From DAONFI01 sp035403485 (GTDB lineage Bacteria; Planctomycetota; Phycisphaerae; SM23-33), in assembly GCA_964536835.1 (NCBI GenBank), contig CAZIAZ010000005.1:7888-71887 (forward strand): a stretch of DNA of 64,000 nucleotides. Reading direction: 5' to 3'. A model generated the notes under the pieces. That model was not told where the DNA came from and made no database searches. It saw only the letters and a list, made by a program, of their open reading frames with translations. The translations under genes and the position numbers were made by a program. Shown here in pieces: positions 59,896 through 64,000 of the stretch (the first letter of the stretch is position 1; each line of letters starts with the position of its first letter).

Positions 59896-61329
59896 TCATT
59901 TATTTGCCGATTTTGATTTGTAGTATTTTTTATCCAAGCCGAATTTTTTCATTTTGTCATACAACGCCCGCGGATTAAGGCCTGCGATGCCGGCGGCTTC
60001 GCCGATGCGGCCCTGCGTCTTCTGCAGAATGTTCGCTATGTAAGCCTGCTCGACTTTGGCGACAAGCGGGTCCCGCACTTCACGCAACGTCTTGCCGACC
60101 CAGTTATCCGGACAGAAATTGCCGTCTTCGGCAATCAGGTTCACGTGGTCGTTGAGCTGCTGGATGGATAGCGGCAGATCCACCAGCGTTATCGTGTCGC
60201 TCTCGCAGAGCAGGATGGCACGTTCGAGCACGTTTATCAATTCGCGAACATTGCCCGGCCAGTCGTATTTCGACAGTACGTCGACTGCTTCATCGGAGAT
60301 ATAGCGTACCTCGCGGGCTATTCTGGTTCGCAGAAATTCCAGGTTGGATCTGACAAGTTCCGGAATATCCTCCTGCCGCTCGCGCAGCGGCGGAATGGTC
60401 AGCGGCACGACGCTAAGCCGAAAAAACAAATCCTGCCGGAACGTATTTTTCTCTATTTCACGGTTAAGATCCTTATTCGATGCCGCGATTACCCGGATAT
60501 CCACGGCAAAGGTGTTTTCGCCGCCGATGCGACGGATTTCGTAATCCTGGAGCACGCGCAGCAGTTTCGATTGCAGGTGCAGTGGCATTTCGCCGATTTC
60601 GTCCAGGAAAATTGTTCCGCCGTGCGCCAGTTCAAAAGCGCCCTTTCTTGCGCGCGTTGCGCCGGTAAACGCACCCTGTTCGTGGCCGAAGAGTTCGCTC
60701 TCCAGCAACGACTCCGGCAGAGCGGCGCAGTTGACAGCTATGAACGCGCCTTGCGAACGGGGGCCTTCGGAGTGAATCGCCCGCGCAAGACGCTCCTTGC
60801 CCACGCCCGTCTCGCCCAATATCAGCAGCGATGAGCTGCAATTAACGATGCGTTTGACGGTCTGCATGAAAAGCTGCATCGACGGGCTTTTGGAAATGAA
60901 ATCGGAAAGCTGGGGCTTGTCCAGCGGCATATCGAGCTGATGAATGCCGCGAGACGCGAGCTGTCTGCGGGCTTCCAGCGAGGCTTCGATAGCCTGAACG
61001 AGATAATCATCACTAAGGCCGTCGTACAGAACCGTATCACAACCGTGGCCCAGCAGAAATGCCTGCGTCTGCGGCGAATCGTGCGGCGTAAGCACGACGG
61101 TAGTCGGAGATTCGGGCAAATCGTTGAGCATCGCGATGCTGCTTTCGATAGGTTCTGGCAGAATGTCCTGCGAAAGTATGACTACGTCGCCGCTCTGGTT
61201 GAGCAGCTTCGGCCACATCTTGCCGGACGACTGTATGGTGGATATGGCCATGTCGGGGGCTTCAAGCTGGTCAGCCAGCATTTTACGCTGATGCTTGTTG
61301 GTAACGGCTAACGTTATCCTGATTATCAT
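59896..61329 (-). CDS. Sigma-54-dependent transcriptional activator with pseudo-receiver N-domain
   Basis: 477 residues. Residues 1-125 are receiver-like ([53 protein letters not shown]) but the expected phospho-acceptor environment is degenerate. The AAA+ domain has Walker A GETGVGKE (172-179), the sigma-54-contact loop GAFTGA (219-224), Walker [13 protein letters not shown] (237-248) and the DVRELxN-like [17 protein letters not shown] Fis-type HTH ends the protein ([20 protein letters not shown]). The start ATG 61329 is chosen from AAGGAT about 9 bases upstream. The divergent gene 520 bp away has a sigma-54-type promoter, its likely target. Confidence 0.95.
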   Translation of the reverse strand: MIIRITLAVTNKHQRKMLADQLEAPDMAISTIQSSGKMWPKLLNQSGDVVILSQDILPEPIESSIAMLNDLPESPTTVVLTPHDSPQTQAFLLGHGCDTVLYDGLSDDYLVQAIEASLEARRQLASRGIHQLDMPLDKPQLSDFISKSPSMQLFMQTVKRIVNCSSSLLILGETGVGKERLARAIHSEGPRSQGAFIAVNCAALPESLLESELFGHEQGAFTGATRARKGAFELAHGGTIFLDEIGEMPLHLQSKLLRVLQDYEIRRIGGENTFAVDIRVIAASNKDLNREIEKNTFRQDLFFRLSVVPLTIPPLRERQEDIPELVRSNLEFLRTRIAREVRYISDEAVDVLSKYDWPGNVRELINVLERAILLCESDTITLVDLPLSIQQLNDHVNLIAEDGNFCPDNWVGKTLREVRDPLVAKVEQAYIANILQKTQGRIGEAAGIAGLNPRALYDKMKKFGLDKKYYKSKSANK

Positions 61330-61391
61330 TTCCGATATCCTTAATTTGACATTCATCATTACCGGCATGACGAAAGTTTGCAAGACAAAAT

Positions 61392-61440
61392 CGGTAGTAA
61401 ACGTCAAAAAATAATCGGTAACAAAATACCGAAAACGGTA
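61392..61440. promoter_or_regulatory. Cluster of CGGTA half-sites, candidate activator binding region
   Basis: CGGTA occurs at 61392-61396, 61416-61420 and 61436-61440, with TACCG at 61427-61431. The last three make two overlapping inverted pairs (CGGTAACAAAATACCG and TACCGAAAACGGTA). This is about 60-110 bp ahead of the activator gene and about 285-330 bp upstream of the -24/-12 element, a normal distance for an enhancer. Confidence 0.5.
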
Positions 61441-61849
61441 AAATCAGCAGCCACCTGCAGGAATGACATACGAATTTTTTAAAAAAATTTTGAAAAAGCT
61501 GAAAATAATTAAAGAAAGTATAGCCGCCTGACGATAACTCCCATCAAACATGCTGCGACGTATGCCGACACAGGAATGTCGATATTACTGGGGAAAATGA
61601 TGATTTTGAAATTTGCGGCTACATTTTGCGAAAACGATGACGAGATTTATTGAGCCGGCATCACGGCTGAGACAGCATGGAAATTTTTTTCTCAAGCCAA
61701 AAATTTTTCGGAAGTGAAAATATGGCATGCATATTGTTATAGCATGTTTCACATAAAGACATATCAGCGTGCGTTCGCTGGTTCTAACAAGATGTTTTCA
61801 TGTTGCCCATAACGGAATAAAAATTTTAAACAGGCGGGCCAAACAGCAA
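61441..61849. other. Intergenic region with leader of the GNAT/ATP-grasp operon
   Basis: No gene is seen. Contents: long A/T runs near 61470-61500, the -24/-12 sigma-54-type element at 61723-61738, and about 100 nt of leader to the ATG at 61850. The leader contains an in-frame extension (from 61769) that does not resemble the rest of the acetyltransferase. Confidence 0.4.
61723..61738 (+). promoter_or_regulatory. Sigma-54-type (-24/-12) promoter
   Basis: TGGCATGCATATTGTT at 61723-61738 matches the consensus TGGCACG-N4-TTGCW, with GG at 61724-61725 and TTG plus T in place of the final C at 61734-61737. Spacing from GG to the -12 element is canonical. Predicted start near 61749. Confidence 0.68.
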
Positions 61850-62803
61850 ATGCTGGAAATAGACATCGTAAGAGATACAACACGGTGCAGGGAATTGTGG
61901 GAAGAATTTGTCGCAAACGCCAGAATATGGGACTTGTGGCAGATTCGTTCTTGTTTTGGGGAGAAATTCGGGCATCCGCTATACTTTGTGGTTGCCAGGC
62001 GAAAAGGTGAGATGTGCGGCTTTCTTCCGCTGGTATGGCTGGATCGCGAACAGCGGTTCGTCTTTTATCCTGGCGAAACGTGGAAAGGCCGCACATGGCT
62101 GGAGCATAACCAGCTGATTGTGGATTCGCCCTGGACGCTCGATGCCATGCTCGAAGCAGTGCCCGGCCCACTGGAATTGCGATATTGTCTCAATGCCGTA
62201 AATACCGGCGGTCACGGCACTCTGCCTGACGAAACGAACTATTATCTCCACACGGCGGATTATGGCTATAAGTTTGAGAATTATATCGGCAGTTTTTCGT
62301 CCAAATCCCGTCGTCGGCTGCTGGCGGTCGAGGATGAGTTTGACGGCAGAGGCATGACATGGCGCATGGACGAGTATAACGACATAAACCTTATGCTGGA
62401 TATGAATATTGATTCTTTCGGCACGGAATCGTATTTCAGCTGTGACGATTTCCGCAATGGTTTTTTGGACCTTGTCGATTCGTGCAGACGTCAGGGCTGG
62501 CTGCGAATAACGACTGCCCTGGTCGGCGGCAAGCCGGCTGCCGTGGATGTTGGAATAGTGTTCAATACCATCTATACCGTCATGGCCGGCGGGACTTCGC
62601 CGGAATTTCCCGGCATTGCAAAAGTCATCAATATGCGGCACATCATGAATTCCTTTGAAAACCGTTTTGCCGAACTGGATTTCATGTGCGGCGATTTCGG
62701 CTGGAAAGAGCGGTATCATCTTTCACAGCGGCCGATGTATCGTCTCAACGCCAACAGTGTCACGCTGGCTGAGGCGGAGGAAAGCTGCAGTTATGTCAGC
62801 TGA
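61850..62803 (+). CDS. GNAT/FemAB-like acetyltransferase (BioF2-like domain)
   Basis: 317 residues. Two tandem GNAT-like halves: the first (LEIDIVRDTTRCRELWEEFV, PLYFVVARRKGEMCGFLPLV), the second with SSKSRRRLLAVEDEFDGRGM, GWLRITTALVGGKPAAVDVG and AGGTSPEFPGIAKVINMRHI. The pattern matches GNAT_6/BioF2-like and FemAB-related proteins that are often encoded with exopolysaccharide and PEP-CTERM systems; the substrate is unknown. The stop overlaps the ATP-grasp gene by 11 bp. Start ATG 61850 (MLEIDIV) is preferred; AGGCGG about 12 bases upstream is a weak binding site. Confidence 0.8.
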   Translation: MLEIDIVRDTTRCRELWEEFVANARIWDLWQIRSCFGEKFGHPLYFVVARRKGEMCGFLPLVWLDREQRFVFYPGETWKGRTWLEHNQLIVDSPWTLDAMLEAVPGPLELRYCLNAVNTGGHGTLPDETNYYLHTADYGYKFENYIGSFSSKSRRRLLAVEDEFDGRGMTWRMDEYNDINLMLDMNIDSFGTESYFSCDDFRNGFLDLVDSCRRQGWLRITTALVGGKPAAVDVGIVFNTIYTVMAGGTSPEFPGIAKVINMRHIMNSFENRFAELDFMCGDFGWKERYHLSQRPMYRLNANSVTLAEAEESCSYVS

Positions 62804-64000
62804 CGGCCGAATACTCGTCGTCGGCACAACACCTGATTACATAGACTGGCTGGCTGGGCATTATCCTGGCCGAGCCGTTTTCGTGACTGAAAGTTCTTTG
62901 CGCAAATCGTCCGAATTTCCCGCGCCAGCCGCAGATTCGGAAGTCCTCTTCAGTCAGCCAGACGTGGAAACTGTCGCACGCCTGCTCGACGCACACAGTC
63001 GTCGCTATTCACAACATTGGTCGGGAATAACCTGTTTCGACTGCGAATCGCTGGAATTGGCGGCTGAGTTGGCGGAGATGTTTAAACTGCCGTTCGCTCC
63101 AAAACACGCCGTCGTATCATGCCGCAACAAGCGCAGCACCCGCTGCCGGTGGGATTCCGACGGCGTCCGTACGCCGCAATCTTCCCTGGTGAGCGACGTA
63201 GACAGCCTGATGAGATTTTTCGCAACAATCGCCGGCCCTGTCGTCATAAAACCTCTGACAGCCAGCGGCAGCGAACTGGTCTTCGTCTGCCGAACCGACG
63301 ACGACTGCCGCCGCAATTTCAACACACTCATGACACAGATGCACACCCGCGGGGCGAATCGCCTTTTCGAAAATCGCTCAGCCGCCGTAGCTGAAGAATT
63401 CGTGGAAGGCCCCGAATACAGTTGCGATTTCTACATATCTGACGGCAAGGCGAAAATATTGCGAATCGCAAAAAAATATCTGTACGACGGCCAATGGCCC
63501 GGCATTATCAAGGCGTATGAGATTCCAGGAACTCTGCCGGCCGGGATGAACATGGCCAGACTGGCTGGCAGCCTCGAGCGCGCGGCGGACAGCCTGGGAA
63601 TCGCAAATACGATAATAATGACCGACTTCATCGTCAATCGTAATGAAGCGTGCTTTCTTGAGATGACCCCCCGCCCCGGCGGAGACTGTCTGCCGCAGAT
63701 GTATCGCAATTCAGGCGGCCGTGACATGCTGGGCCTTGCCGTGGAATATGCGGCAAACGGCAAACTGCCGGCTATCGACCCGCAGAATGGCATGAGAAGA
63801 GTGGCAGGCCTGCGGCTTTTCGCGCATCGCGGCGGCGTGTTGCAAGATATTGCGTTTGACAAACTCGCCGGCTTGCCGATACTGGAAACCTGCACGATCG
63901 GCCCTGTCGGCCGCCGCATAGTCATGCCGCCGGACGATTACGATTCGTGGAAACTCGGCAATGTGATTTTCGCACCTTGCGATTCTCTGCCGGTTGAAAA
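62793..64000 (+). CDS. ATP-grasp domain protein (partial, runs off the right edge)
   Basis: At least 402 residues from ATG 62793, still open at the window end. ATP-grasp features: a Rossmann-like preATP domain (RILVVGTTPDYIDWLAGHYP), the central KLPFAPKHAVVSCRNKRSTR and GVRTPQSSLVSDVDSL that mark the lid/B domain, GPVVIKPLTASGSELVFVCR with the ATP lysine, AVAEEFVEGPEYSCDFYISD, and ACFLEMTPRPGGDCLPQMY with the metal/acidic E and the conserved R-x-GG loop. These enzymes make amide or other carboxylate-amine bonds (ligases). It overlaps the acetyltransferase by 11 bp and shares its sigma-54 promoter; the substrate is unknown. Confidence 0.85.
   Translation, partial: MSADGRILVVGTTPDYIDWLAGHYPGRAVFVTESSLRKSSEFPAPAADSEVLFSQPDVETVARLLDAHSRRYSQHWSGITCFDCESLELAAELAEMFKLPFAPKHAVVSCRNKRSTRCRWDSDGVRTPQSSLVSDVDSLMRFFATIAGPVVIKPLTASGSELVFVCRTDDDCRRNFNTLMTQMHTRGANRLFENRSAAVAEEFVEGPEYSCDFYISDGKAKILRIAKKYLYDGQWPGIIKAYEIPGTLPAGMNMARLAGSLERAADSLGIANTIIMTDFIVNRNEACFLEMTPRPGGDCLPQMYRNSGGRDMLGLAVEYAANGKLPAIDPQNGMRRVAGLRLFAHRGGVLQDIAFDKLAGLPILETCTIGPVGRRIVMPPDDYDSWKLGNVIFAPCDSLPVE

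Overview
The window looks like a chromosome segment of an anaerobic Planctomycetota bacterium, most likely of the Phycisphaerae type. This placement is inferred from gene content, not measured. The supporting features are a PEP-CTERM-sorted surface protein, a zinc-ribbon/GYF-domain membrane protein, a DUF4175-like giant membrane protein, a uroporphyrinogen-decarboxylase-family protein next to a GH20-like glycosidase, a sigma-54 activator, a short Rho without the usual N-terminal helical domain, and an anaerobic energy set (membrane pyrophosphatase, NfnAB transhydrogenase, acetolactate decarboxylase). Most of the window is ordinary, densely packed housekeeping DNA with many 4-bp stop/start overlaps. 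Two stretches are visibly more AT-rich (about 10.0-14.7 kb and 44.1-49.0 kb) and carry the polysaccharide and surface genes.

Layout. 0-10 kb: the start of hppA, rpsU, a lipoprotein acetolactate decarboxylase, a beta-lactamase-fold hydrolase, pilT-hisF, nadD, pyrR-pyrB, then flavin reductase, an exported protein and anmK. 10-15.2 kb: an FkbM methyltransferase, then an AraC regulator divergent from a UroD-like methyltransferase and a GH20-like hexosaminidase. This ends at a 164-bp tandem repeat made from the 3' end of the adjacent tRNA-Ser(GCU). 15.3-20.4 kb: the DUF4175-like protein, a 0.85-kb intergenic leader, and rho. 20.5-35.5 kb: a PIG-L deacetylase, a lysophospholipid recycling pair (lplT-aas, with an ACP domain inside Aas), rlmKL with two membrane-associated unknowns, fruK-HAD-hemL, ruvA-ruvB and a nucleotide-sugar-type epimerase. 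35.6-44 kb: HAD-DUF547, trpS with a sensor kinase, the GYF protein, tsaB and a polysaccharide deacetylase. 44-49 kb: a heparinase II/III-like lyase divergent from a PEP-CTERM protein. 49-57.3 kb: an amino-acid permease fused to a PTS EIIA domain, trigger factor, nfnAB, a CbiM/NikM-type metal permease and galE. 57.4-64 kb: a HEAT-repeat protein behind a perfect sigma-70 promoter, a sigma-54 activator, and a divergent GNAT/FemAB-like plus ATP-grasp operon behind a sigma-54-type promoter.

Non-coding structure. Two MITE-like elements have different terminal inverted repeats but share an internal core. A recurrent TTTAGAGC tag sits only in intergenic DNA, and a nested palindrome covers the likely start codon of the acetolactate decarboxylase. 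No CRISPR array, rRNA, intact insertion sequence, integrase or phage gene was seen. Function calls rest on motif recognition only; no database search was possible.
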